A DNA stretch of 9,572 bases, from NCBI GenBank assembly GCA_002067855.1, contig MVQS01000293.1, forward strand, positions 1 to 9,572, given 5' to 3'. A program made the position numbers and the translations under genes. Each line of letters starts with the position of its first letter. Positions within the stretch are counted from its first letter, which is position 1. The stretch comes from Syntrophaceae bacterium PtaB.Bin038 (GTDB taxonomy: Bacteria; Desulfobacterota; Syntrophia; Syntrophales; UBA2192). The notes beneath the pieces were generated by a model, which was not told the DNA's origin, searched no databases, and worked only from the letters and a program-made list of their open reading frames with translations. Positions 1-6,078 of the stretch are shown in pieces.

Positions 1-1
1 G

Positions 2-742
2 ACGGCGGCCCGGATCACCGTGTCCCATCTCATGGCCCTTTTCCCGGCCGTGCTCTTCCTGTTCTACGGCATTCCGGAGCGCCTCGAGCGGTTGAAAAAG
101 GGGGAAGGGACCCTCGAGGCCATCCTCTCGGCCGCCGTTGCGGTCTGCCTCGTTCTCGGCGCGGCCGTCCTGCAACCCGGGCCGCGGATTGCGCTCTCCC
201 TGTGGCTGCCGCTCGTTCCCCTCGTCGTCGTGCTCCTTGCCCTGGAGCGCAGGACGCTCTTCGCGGCGCCCGGGATGTGCCTCGTGCTGGCCTTCTTCTG
301 CGGTGTCGCTTTCGTGAACGGTATCGGGGAGTCGAAGGAGCGTGTGCTGCAATTCCGGGAATACAATGCCGCACGGATTGCATTCCTGGAAAAGCACACC
401 TCGCCGGGAGATGCCGTCGTGTTCGATGACACGGGCAAGATGGAGCACGCAGGCCCGCTCTTTTTCGACCGGGTTTTTCTCGTGGCGCGGAGTCCCGGCG
501 ATCAAGATCGCCTGTTCCGGACGCTCACGGCGGGGAAGGTCGAAAACGCCTACGCCTGGACGGGAAACCCGATGGGCCTCGGGGGCTTCAATCCCTACAG
601 CATGGAGAAATCGCCGGAATTTCCCCCCCCGCCGGGGGCGAAATCCTGCTGCGGCGGCTCCTGCAAGGGCAAAAAGGATTACCTGGTGAGGGTGAACACC
701 CCTGCATTGACTGCGGCCGACGCCGGCCGGGGAGGATCATGA
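2..742 (+). CDS. Polytopic membrane protein, C-terminal part (possible GT39-like glycosyltransferase); 5' end outside window
   Basis: The reading frame is open to the left edge, so the true start probably lies upstream; GTG at 20 is only the first start-like codon inside the window. The visible part has about four hydrophobic segments (counting from 20: residues 5-17, 32-51, 57-75 and 82-100), then a soluble domain of about 135 residues. That layout, with a late stretch reading GDAVVFDD and GPLFFDR, resembles the C-terminal domain of dolichyl-phosphate-mannose/ArnT-like (GT39) membrane glycosyltransferases, but the catalytic N-terminal part is not visible, so this is a weak inference. An odd feature is a proline run followed by a CCGGSCKGKK tail near the C-terminus. 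The stop overlaps the next gene's ATG (ATGA, 739-742), which suggests translational coupling with the radical SAM gene. It could instead be an unrelated membrane protein. Confidence 0.6.
   Translation, partial: TAARITVSHLMALFPAVLFLFYGIPERLERLKKGEGTLEAILSAAVAVCLVLGAAVLQPGPRIALSLWLPLVPLVVVLLALERRTLFAAPGMCLVLAFFCGVAFVNGIGESKERVLQFREYNAARIAFLEKHTSPGDAVVFDDTGKMEHAGPLFFDRVFLVARSPGDQDRLFRTLTAGKVENAYAWTGNPMGLGGFNPYSMEKSPEFPPPPGAKSCCGGSCKGKKDYLVRVNTPALTAADAGRGGS
731..735 (+). promoter_or_regulatory. Ribosome binding site for the radical SAM gene
   Basis: A GGAGG sits only 3 nt before ATG 739 but 9 nt before an in-frame GTG at 745. The spacing favours GTG 745 slightly, while the ATGA overlap favours ATG 739. 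The two starts differ by two residues, so nothing functional depends on the choice. Confidence 0.55.
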
Positions 743-1920
743 TCGTGAGTGCGAATCAGACAGCGCCTGTTCCCGAAGGCAGCGGCGGGGTCGAAACGGC
801 CGCCCGTCCCGTCCCGCCCCTCAATACACTCTACTTCTACCTCACCGAGGGCTGCAACCTGCGGTGCCGGCACTGCTGGATCGAGCCTCCCCACCAGACG
901 GCCAGGCGGCAGTACCCGGCCGTCGATCCGAAGCTGTTCCGGCACATCGTCGAGCAGGCAAGACCTCTCGGCCTCTCGTCCGTGAAGCTCACCGGGGGCG
1001 AGCCGCTCATGCACCCGCAGATCGGGGAGATCCTAGAGGTCCTCCGGGACGAGAAACTGCGTTTCAACGTGGAAACCAACGGCGTTCTCTGCACGCCGGA
1101 GGTGGCGAGGGACCTCGCCCGCTCCGGTCTCTATCACATCTCCGTGAGCCTCGACGGGGCCGACTCTGAAACCCACGAGTGGGTCCGCGGCGTCAGGGGC
1201 TGCTTCGATGCCGCCGTCGCAGGCATCCGGAATCTCGTCGCGACAGGCATCCGGCCGCAGGTCATCATGACGCTCATGCGCCGGAACGTGGGGCAGATGG
1301 AGGCGGTCGTGCGCCTGGCCGAATCGCTGGGCGCCTCGTCGGTGAAGTTCAACATCCTCCAGCCCACGGCCCGGGGGGTGAAGATGCACGAGGCAGGCGA
1401 GACCCTGTCCATCCGGGAGATCGTGGCGCTCGGGGAGCGGGTCGAAGGCGAGCTCTCTGCGGGCACGAAACTCCGCCTTTTCTACTCCCACCCGGCGGCG
1501 TTTCGCCCGCTGGGAAAGATGTACGGCAGGGAAGGGACCGGCTGCGGCGTCTGCGGTATCCGCGGCATCCTGGGTGTGTTGGGCAACGGCTCTTATGCGC
1601 TCTGCGGGATCGGGGAGACGGTGCCGGAGCTGGTCTTCGGTGACGCCGCAAAGGACGCCCTGGCCGACGTCTGGAGGGACAGTGCCGTGCTCAACGAGAT
1701 CCGCAGGGGGCTTCCCCGGAGGCTCGAGGGCATATGCGCGGAGTGCCTCATGAAAGGCGTCTGCCTCGGCAGCTGCGTCGCCCAGAACTACTACCGCAGC
1801 CGCAATCTCTGGGCGCCCCACTGGTACTGCGAAGAGGCCCTGCGCGAGGGTCTCTTCCCGGAGAGCCGACTGAAAGGAAAAAAGGGGACAGCCCCCTTTT
1901 TCGCGGGAGACGGGGTCTGA
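739..1920 (+). CDS. Radical SAM/SPASM peptide-modifying enzyme (ScmF-like)
   Basis: This is a cytoplasmic 393-aa radical SAM enzyme predicted to modify a ribosomal peptide, for example by crosslinking Cys or other side chains. The SAM-cluster motif CX3CX2C is at C39/C43/C46 (CNLRCRHC), followed by GGEP at 86-89. The C-terminal SPASM domain carries the usual auxiliary-cluster pattern: C269, C272, GX4C ending at C289, then CX2CX5CX3C at C333/C336/C342/C346 and a last C364. The N-terminal stretch YFYLTEGCNLRCRHCW recalls ScmF of the SynChlorMet cassettes; this name is from memory and is not tested. There is no N-terminal RRE domain, so a separate PqqD-like partner would be expected. The last residues (about 380-393, KGKKGTAPFFAGDGV) are encoded by an intergenic-type palindrome (1878-1901), so the C-terminus looks rewritten by repeat insertion or recombination. 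The precursor gene lies 190 bp downstream. Confidence 0.88.
   Translation: MIVSANQTAPVPEGSGGVETAARPVPPLNTLYFYLTEGCNLRCRHCWIEPPHQTARRQYPAVDPKLFRHIVEQARPLGLSSVKLTGGEPLMHPQIGEILEVLRDEKLRFNVETNGVLCTPEVARDLARSGLYHISVSLDGADSETHEWVRGVRGCFDAAVAGIRNLVATGIRPQVIMTLMRRNVGQMEAVVRLAESLGASSVKFNILQPTARGVKMHEAGETLSIREIVALGERVEGELSAGTKLRLFYSHPAAFRPLGKMYGREGTGCGVCGIRGILGVLGNGSYALCGIGETVPELVFGDAAKDALADVWRDSAVLNEIRRGLPRRLEGICAECLMKGVCLGSCVAQNYYRSRNLWAPHWYCEEALREGLFPESRLKGKKGTAPFFAGDGV
1878..1901 (+). repeat. Palindromic GGGGACAG repeat, copy 1
   Basis: Arms AAAAAGGGG (1879-1887) and CCCCTTTTT (1893-1901) are separated by ACAGC. It lies inside the 3' end of the radical SAM frame and about 25 bp before an S26-type start codon. 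Similar elements are at 3380-3403 and 4163-4189, with a diverged one at 4082-4127. The stem ends in T on the + strand, so it could also act as a weak terminator or a mRNA-stabilising hairpin. Confidence 0.8.
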
Positions 1921-1926
1921 CCATTC

Positions 1927-2082
1927 ATGGAAAGCGAGATCTTCTGCCGGGGCGAGAGCATGCGCCCCCTCTTCCGGCCGGGCGACCGGGTTCGCATCGT
2001 CGCCTGCCGCATCAAGGACCTGCGACGGGGGGATGTGATCATCTTCAACTCCCCGAGAAGGCATAAAAAGTTCGCCTCTTGA
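1927..2082 (+). pseudogene. Truncated S26-type peptidase gene (5' remnant)
   Basis: ATG 1927 opens a 51-codon frame ending with TGA 2080-2082. Its first 21 codons are nearly identical to the intact S26-type gene at 3425: 20 of 21 residues match, including the catalytic-serine motif GESMRP. Residues 22-40 match at only about half of positions, up to GDVIIF. After that it diverges completely (NSPRRHKKFAS) and stops. The segment carrying the putative His and Asp (HRVV, KGDAN) is absent, so it cannot be a working peptidase. It most likely marks a recombination or duplication event that placed the precursor and kinase genes between two S26 5' ends. A functional mini-protein is possible but less likely. 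Confidence 0.8.
1934..1989 (+). repeat. Direct repeat, left copy (S26 5' coding segment)
   Basis: This 56-bp stretch matches 3432-3487 at 53 of 56 positions by hand alignment. Identity falls sharply just downstream. With the preceding palindrome, it forms the left border of a segment of about 1.5 kb that holds the precursor and kinase genes. Confidence 0.85.
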
Positions 2083-2098
2083 ATATGAGGAGTTTCTG

Positions 2099-2104
2099 AG
2101 GAGG
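2099..2104 (+). promoter_or_regulatory. Strong ribosome binding site for the precursor peptide
   Basis: A perfect AGGAGG ends 6 nt before ATG 2111. It is among the strongest Shine-Dalgarno sequences in the window, as expected if the peptide is made in excess over its enzymes. The preceding bases (about 2060-2095) are clearly AT-richer than the flanks. Confidence 0.75.
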
Positions 2105-2110
2105 CCTCGG

Positions 2111-2479
2111 ATGAAAAAGAGACTGAAATACGAGACCCCCGGGCTCGTGAACCTACGGGACGACACGCTGCAGGGAACCTTCGCGGCTGAGTGTAATGAT
2201 GGTTTCAGCGTATACGACTGCGGGAACGGGAGCTGCGTAAACAGCGCTAACTGCAACCTCACCGGCAACCAGGCGGCATATTGCCAGTCGGGGAGCAATG
2301 CCTGCAGCACATGTGTGGCCTGCTGTTATGATGGCGATCGTGTCACGGCCCCCTCAACAACAGGTGGGTGCACCTGCATTGGATACGGCAACGCCGCGGC
2401 CTATTGGTGCGGTACGGGTTTCCGCGCTTACGCTGCCGCCTGTAGTAGTGGGAGTAATGTAGGCCAATGTCCTGTCTGA
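2111..2479 (+). CDS. Cysteine-rich RiPP precursor peptide candidate
   Basis: The protein has 122 aa. A leader of about 27 residues (MKKRLKYETPGLVNLRDD...) is followed by a core with 14 Cys: 28, 37, 42, 48, 58, 65, 68, 71, 72, 87, 89, 100, 111 and 120. The core is otherwise rich in Gly, Asn, Ser, Ala and Tyr. The leader contains YxxPxLxxL at residues 7-15, closely resembling the YxxP motif that RRE (PqqD-like) domains bind in lasso-peptide leaders. There is no hydrophobic Sec signal. It has a strong RBS, lies between a radical SAM gene and a kinase-like gene, and its stop overlaps the latter by 13 bp. Together these features fit a substrate peptide for the cluster. Modification type, cleavage site and activity cannot be read from the sequence. 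A cysteine-rich structural peptide is the alternative. Confidence 0.8.
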   Translation: MKKRLKYETPGLVNLRDDTLQGTFAAECNDGFSVYDCGNGSCVNSANCNLTGNQAAYCQSGSNACSTCVACCYDGDRVTAPSTTGGCTCIGYGNAAAYWCGTGFRAYAAACSSGSNVGQCPV

Positions 2480-3435
2480 GGATGATTAAGACGAGAATGT
2501 ATCAGATGAAGCTGGCAGGCGGACGGAACTGGACCCTCGGAGCGATGGATGAGGCGGGATTGTGGCTCGATGCGCTTGCTTCGGTCATGCAACTTCCCGA
2601 GTGCCCGGTCGGTACTTTACCCGACCTGCTGTTCGTCCTGCGTCACGACGGGAGTCCGGCGGACGATGAACCAACAGTCTTGAATCCCGTGCCCCCCGGT
2701 TTTCCTTCATGCAGGGAGTGGCGGGCGAGGGCCTGCCCAGGCCTTGTGTTTTACAGCCACCCTCGTGTTCCCCAAATCGTGTGCTGTCTGGCAAACGGCT
2801 ACGGGCCCAGGTTCCCGATGGAGCAGATGCGCCGCTCCCTGCTTCCGGTCTTCGAAGGGGAGCTCGGAACAGGCGGGACCCCCGTTCACGCCGCGTTAGT
2901 GACACATGACAAGGGGGCTGCTCTCCTGGCCGGGAAAAGCGGCGCGGGAAAGTCCACCTGCTGCCGCCGGCTGCCGCAGACCTGGGAGGTGCTGTCGGAT
3001 GATATGGCCCTTGTTTCGAGAGCGCCGGACGGGACATACAACGTTCACCCGGTACCGACCTGGAGCGCCATAGAGGATTTCCGGATCCGGCAGTCCTGGC
3101 CCGTCAACAGGTACGTTTCGCTGCGGGCGATATTCTTTATTGAGAAAGCCGACCGGGATGAAGTGCTTCCGTTACGCAGGGCGACAGCGTCGGTCGGTCT
3201 TTACGACTCATCATCGGTCTGCTTCGAGACCATGTCGGGGCGCTACAACCATCCGGAAGGACTACCCTATCGGAAGCAGGTCTTTGCGAACGCTGCCTCT
3301 CTTGCAGCTGCAGTTCCGGCTTATCGGCTAAACGTGAGCCTCACGGGCCGCTTCTGGGAGAAGATCGAAGAGGTATTGGAAAAGGGGGACAGTCCCCTTT
3401 TTTGTGAGCAGGGGGTGTCTGCCCATGGAGCGTGA
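2467..3435 (+). CDS. HPr-kinase-like P-loop protein (ScmC-like)
   Basis: This is a protein of up to 322 aa with a Walker A motif GKSGAGKST at about residues 156-164, preceded by the HPrK-like stretch HAALVTHDKGAALLAG and followed by LSDDMALV. These match the HPr kinase/PEP-carboxykinase-like fold found in RiPP clusters. In some lasso clusters such kinases phosphorylate the precursor, but whether this one acts on peptide 2111-2479 is inference. The overall pattern (RRLPQTWEVLSDD, then HPVPTWSA) recalls ScmC of the SynChlorMet cassettes, named from memory. The first ATG is 2467, overlapping the precursor stop by 13 bp; ATG 2482, 2497 or 2506 are also possible, since no start has a well-placed RBS. 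The last codons (about residues 305-322) cross palindrome 3380-3403. The middle of the gene is visibly less GC-rich than its neighbours. Confidence 0.78.
   Translation: MSCLRMIKTRMYQMKLAGGRNWTLGAMDEAGLWLDALASVMQLPECPVGTLPDLLFVLRHDGSPADDEPTVLNPVPPGFPSCREWRARACPGLVFYSHPRVPQIVCCLANGYGPRFPMEQMRRSLLPVFEGELGTGGTPVHAALVTHDKGAALLAGKSGAGKSTCCRRLPQTWEVLSDDMALVSRAPDGTYNVHPVPTWSAIEDFRIRQSWPVNRYVSLRAIFFIEKADRDEVLPLRRATASVGLYDSSSVCFETMSGRYNHPEGLPYRKQVFANAASLAAAVPAYRLNVSLTGRFWEKIEEVLEKGDSPLFCEQGVSAHGA
3380..3403 (+). repeat. Palindromic GGGGACAG repeat, copy 2
   Basis: Near-perfect palindrome: AAAAGGGGGAC, a central A, then GTCCCCTTTT and two more T. It lies inside the 3' end of the kinase-like gene and about 20 bp before the S26 start. 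Its position relative to that start is the same as copy 1's, so palindrome plus S26 5' end behave as one duplicated unit. Confidence 0.82.
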
Positions 3436-4018
3436 GATCTTCTGCCGGGGCGAGAGCATGCGGCCCCTCTTCCGGCCGGGGGACCGGATTGTGTTTGTCC
3501 CATGCTGCAGCGAAGACCTGCAACAGGGGGACGTGATTGTCTTCGTCCCGCCGGGGCGGGACGAGCGGGTCGTCCACCGCGTCGTCTCGACGGGGCCTGT
3601 GGGGATCCGGACAAAAGGGGATGCAAACCCTTACCAGGATGCATGGGATCTTCGCCAGCAAGACATCGTCGGCCGTGCCGTGGCCGTCGAGCGGGGGGGC
3701 AGGGTGATCCCCGTCGCGGGCGGCCCCGCGGGTCGCCTGATCGCCGCCTGCATCCGCGTACTCCGCAGATGCGATCACCTGGCCTCCTACATCCTGAACC
3801 CCTGCTACCGGGGCCTGGCCCGTTGCGGTTTTTTCCGCGCGCTTCTGCCTCCCGCATTGCGCCCGAGGGTCATCACGTTTGAGCGCGACGGCGCAAGGGA
3901 GATGCAGCTCGTCCTGGGAAGGCGCATCATCGGGCGTCGGCCCGCGGGCGCCTGCACGTGGACCATCCGCCGGCCCTTCCGGCTCTTTGTCGATGAGCAG
4001 GCCCTGCCTTGGAGATGA
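3425..4018 (+). CDS. S24/S26-type serine peptidase (signal-peptidase-like)
   Basis: This is a 197-aa protein with the signal-peptidase-like boxes GESMRP (Ser11), HRVV (His51) and TKGDANP (Lys64, Asp66). The Ser/His/Asp arrangement resembles ER/SipW-type type I signal peptidases; a Ser/Lys dyad cannot be excluded. Unlike typical signal peptidases there is no N-terminal membrane anchor before box B, and only a weak hydrophobic stretch (LIAACIRVL) follows the catalytic region. The start is ATG 3425, supported by the duplicated start at 1927 and a G-rich Shine-Dalgarno-like run at about 3410-3415; an upstream GTG at 3404 falls in the palindrome and is unlikely. It overlaps the kinase stop by 11 bp. 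In this context it may remove the precursor leader, which is inference. The last 70 residues are Arg-rich and I do not recognise them. Confidence 0.82.
   Translation: MEREIFCRGESMRPLFRPGDRIVFVPCCSEDLQQGDVIVFVPPGRDERVVHRVVSTGPVGIRTKGDANPYQDAWDLRQQDIVGRAVAVERGGRVIPVAGGPAGRLIAACIRVLRRCDHLASYILNPCYRGLARCGFFRALLPPALRPRVITFERDGAREMQLVLGRRIIGRRPAGACTWTIRRPFRLFVDEQALPWR
3432..3487 (+). repeat. Direct repeat, right copy (S26 5' coding segment)
   Basis: Matches 1934-1989 at 53 of 56 bases in the same orientation and reading frame. Recombination between the two copies would remove about 1.5 kb (precursor and kinase genes) and leave an intact S26 gene directly after the radical SAM gene. Confidence 0.85.
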
Positions 4019-4035
4019 GACAGGGCCCTCTTGCC

Positions 4036-4079
4036 AATTCCATATTGCGTCTCAGAATGGAATTTTCGATTCCTTTTTT
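4036..4079 (+). terminator. Attenuator-like alternative hairpins with T tract
   Basis: Two helices share the same bases. AATTCCAT (4036-4043) pairs perfectly with ATGGAATT (4057-4064). Alternatively GGAAT (4059-4063) pairs with ATTCC (4069-4073) and is followed by six T (4074-4079). The second is a weak intrinsic-terminator shape, and the first would prevent it. The site is in the gap between the S26 gene and the ABC gene. The 5-bp stem is short, so this may be only a poor terminator or chance. Confidence 0.35.
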
Positions 4080-4081
4080 CA

Positions 4082-4127
4082 GTCCCCCTTCCGGCATATC
4101 GGGAAATGGGGCCTGTCCCGTTTTTTC
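4082..4127 (-). repeat. Diverged copy of the palindromic repeat family
   Basis: On the minus strand this reads GGGACAGGCCCC and then GGGGGACTG, which are variants of the GGGGACAG word found in copies 1 and 2. On the + strand, CCCC-TTCC (about 4084-4092) can pair with GGAA-GGGG (about 4102-4110) around GGCATATCG. It forms part of the noncoding gap 4019-4206, which holds only repeat-like hairpins and no gene that I can see. Confidence 0.45.
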
Positions 4128-4162
4128 TAACCGGGCATGATTCTGGCATCTTTTGGGGAATC

Positions 4163-4189
4163 GGGAAAAGGGGGAAGTCCCCTTTTCCC
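4163..4189 (+). repeat. Palindromic repeat, copy 3
   Basis: An 11-bp perfect stem, GGGAAAAGGGG with CCCCTTTTCCC, around GAAGT. It ends 17 bp before the ABC transporter ATG. If translation began at the in-frame TTG 4153 the repeat would be coding, but the ABC fold does not need those residues. Confidence 0.8.
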
Positions 4190-4206
4190 TGACCAAAGCG
4201 AGCGTC

Positions 4207-6078
4207 ATGAGAACCTGGATTGAAACTCTGAAAAGCGGGCTTGCGCGCAGGGCGCCGGAGGACCGGATCGCCGGGGGGAAGACCTATGCCGCAATCGGCG
4301 AGAACCTGCGGCGGCACCTGCCGTTTTTCAGGCGTCACTGGCAAAAGGCTGTCCTGGGGGCCGGGTTCATCCTCCTCAACGCCCTCATGGCTTTTCCCAT
4401 GCCGCTCGTCTCGCGCTTCGTCATCGACGACGTCATCCTGGGCAGGCAGCTTTCCCTTCTGCCCTGGGTGCTTCTTCTCATGGCTGCCCTGGCCCTGTTC
4501 TCGCGCGCCATGGGGCTCTTCCAGGGCTGGTTTTTCCTGCGCTACAGCCAGGAGGTGACCCTCGACATCCAGAAGCAGGTCCTGGACCATTCCTTCCGGC
4601 TCCCGAAATCCTTTTTCGACCGCAACCAGACGGGCTATCTCCTGGCGCGCATGACGGGCGACATCGGTGGCGTGACCTGGTTTCTGTCGGGGAGCCTCGT
4701 GGGCATCGTGACGAATGTCCTGTATTTCGCCGGCGGGCTTTGCCTGCTGTTCTGGCTGGAGTGGCGGCTCGCCCTGGCGGCCCTCGCCGCCGTGCCCGCC
4801 TACCTTTTCGCCCTGCGGCGCTTCTCCGACAGGATGCACGCCTTGAACCACGCGGGCAATGAGGAGAACGCCCGCTACATGAGCGGCTTCCAGGAGACGC
4901 TGGGCGCCATGCCACTGGTCAAGGCCTTTGCCGCCGAGGAGAAGGCCGTGGGCAAGATCATGGCCGGCCTGCGGCAGGTGTTCCGCCTCTCGGCCGAGCG
5001 CTCCGTGGTGGGCTCCGTGACGGGGCTTGCCCTCTCGTCGACGCCGAGCCTCGTGAACTTCGGCGTCTTCGCCGTGGGCGCCTGGTGGGTCATCACGGGC
5101 CACTGGAGCCTGGGGTCCCTGTTCGCCTTTCAGGCCTACCTCGGCCGCGTCTTCGGCCCGGCGCAGTCGCTCGCCTCGACGGGGCTGCAGGTGCAGGGCA
5201 TCCGGGCCTCCCTCGAGCGATTGACGGCCCTCCTCGACGTGGAGCCGGAAGGGAAAACAGGCGAGGGGTCGGCGGTCGGGACGCTCAGGGGGGAGGTCGA
5301 GTTCCGGAATGTCACGTTCGCCTATGATCCGAAAAACCCTGTCCTCAGCGACGTTTCCTTCCGCGTAAATCCGGGCGAGCGCGTTGCCGTCGTGGGGCCG
5401 AGCGGCGCGGGCAAGACGACGCTTCTGAGCCTCCTTCTCCGATTCTACAACCCGACAGGCGGCGACATCCTCTACGACGGAAAACCCGCACGGGATTACG
5501 ACGTGCAGTCGCTGCGGCAGCGGGTCGGCTACGTCTCGCAGGTCCCGGTCCTGCTGTCCGGAACGATCGGGGAAAACCTGCGCTACGGGAACCCCGGGGC
5601 GACGGACGAGGAGATCACGCGCGCGGCCCGAGTCGCGGGCATCCACGACTTCATCGCGGGCCTGCCCGGCGGCTATGACAGCGAGGTGGGCGAGCGGGGC
5701 GTGAACCTCTCCGAGGGGCAGAAGCAGCGGCTCGCCATCGCACGGGCCCTCGTGAAGGCCCCCGACATCCTCGTGCTCGACGAGCCCACGGCGGCCCTCG
5801 ACGGCCTGACAGAGAAGTCCCTGCTCGAGGCGCTGCCCCTCGAGACGAGCGGCAAGACGCTCTTCGTCGCGGCGCACCGCCTCTCGACGGTCGCGGACTG
5901 CGACCGGATTCTGGTGTTGAACGAAAACCGCCTCGTCGCGGAGGGCACCCACGAAGAGCTGTTGCGTACAAACGAACATTACCGGCAACTCGTCGCCGGC
6001 CGGCTGATCCCCGACAAAAAAGGCGAAAGAGCCAAAGTGATCCCCTATGAAAGTATCCGTCGTCATTCCCGTTCATAA
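4207..6078 (+). CDS. ABC exporter, fused permease/ATPase
   Basis: This is a 623-aa half-transporter of the exporter type, acting as a homodimer in the inner membrane. The N-terminal half has about six hydrophobic segments (ABC_membrane type), beginning near residue 48. The ATPase domain carries Walker A GPSGAGKTT (397-405), a Q-loop stretch VSQVPVLLSGTI, signature LSEGQ (501-505), Walker B ILVLDEP (D525, E526) and H-loop His557. It has no N-terminal C39 peptidase domain, so leader removal would need another enzyme, plausibly the adjacent S26-type protein. Start ATG 4207 is preferred; TTG 4153 would add 18 residues encoded by a palindromic repeat. It overlaps the next gene by 32 bp. Context suggests export of the modified peptide; a lipid or polysaccharide substrate cannot be excluded, since MsbA-like exporters look alike. 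Confidence 0.93.
   Translation: MRTWIETLKSGLARRAPEDRIAGGKTYAAIGENLRRHLPFFRRHWQKAVLGAGFILLNALMAFPMPLVSRFVIDDVILGRQLSLLPWVLLLMAALALFSRAMGLFQGWFFLRYSQEVTLDIQKQVLDHSFRLPKSFFDRNQTGYLLARMTGDIGGVTWFLSGSLVGIVTNVLYFAGGLCLLFWLEWRLALAALAAVPAYLFALRRFSDRMHALNHAGNEENARYMSGFQETLGAMPLVKAFAAEEKAVGKIMAGLRQVFRLSAERSVVGSVTGLALSSTPSLVNFGVFAVGAWWVITGHWSLGSLFAFQAYLGRVFGPAQSLASTGLQVQGIRASLERLTALLDVEPEGKTGEGSAVGTLRGEVEFRNVTFAYDPKNPVLSDVSFRVNPGERVAVVGPSGAGKTTLLSLLLRFYNPTGGDILYDGKPARDYDVQSLRQRVGYVSQVPVLLSGTIGENLRYGNPGATDEEITRAARVAGIHDFIAGLPGGYDSEVGERGVNLSEGQKQRLAIARALVKAPDILVLDEPTAALDGLTEKSLLEALPLETSGKTLFVAAHRLSTVADCDRILVLNENRLVAEGTHEELLRTNEHYRQLVAGRLIPDKKGERAKVIPYESIRRHSRS

Noticed and set aside
95..118. AAAAAGGGGGAAGGGACCC stretch resembling the palindrome family
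   Set aside because: It is not a palindrome and lies in ordinary coding sequence of the membrane protein.
1033..2310. Minus-strand open frame of 425 codons across the radical SAM gene
   Set aside because: It is antisense to a gene with a complete radical SAM/SPASM signature and has no recognisable domain.
3404..3424. GTG 3404 as the start of the S26-type gene
   Set aside because: The added residues come from palindrome flank, and the duplicated copy at 1927 starts at the position equivalent to ATG 3425.
2111..3435. Classification as a lasso-peptide cluster
   Set aside because: The leader motif and kinase/nucleotidyltransferase neighbours fit, but no asparagine-synthetase-like cyclase or transglutaminase-like B2 protease is present.
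4153..4206. TTG 4153 as the start of the ABC gene
   Set aside because: The 18 extra residues are encoded by a palindromic repeat and are not needed by the exporter fold.
3805..6066. Very long minus-strand open frame (753 codons) opposite the ABC transporter gene
   Set aside because: It is an antisense shadow caused by high GC and codon bias. Its translation is low-complexity and charged, and the + strand carries every ABC motif.
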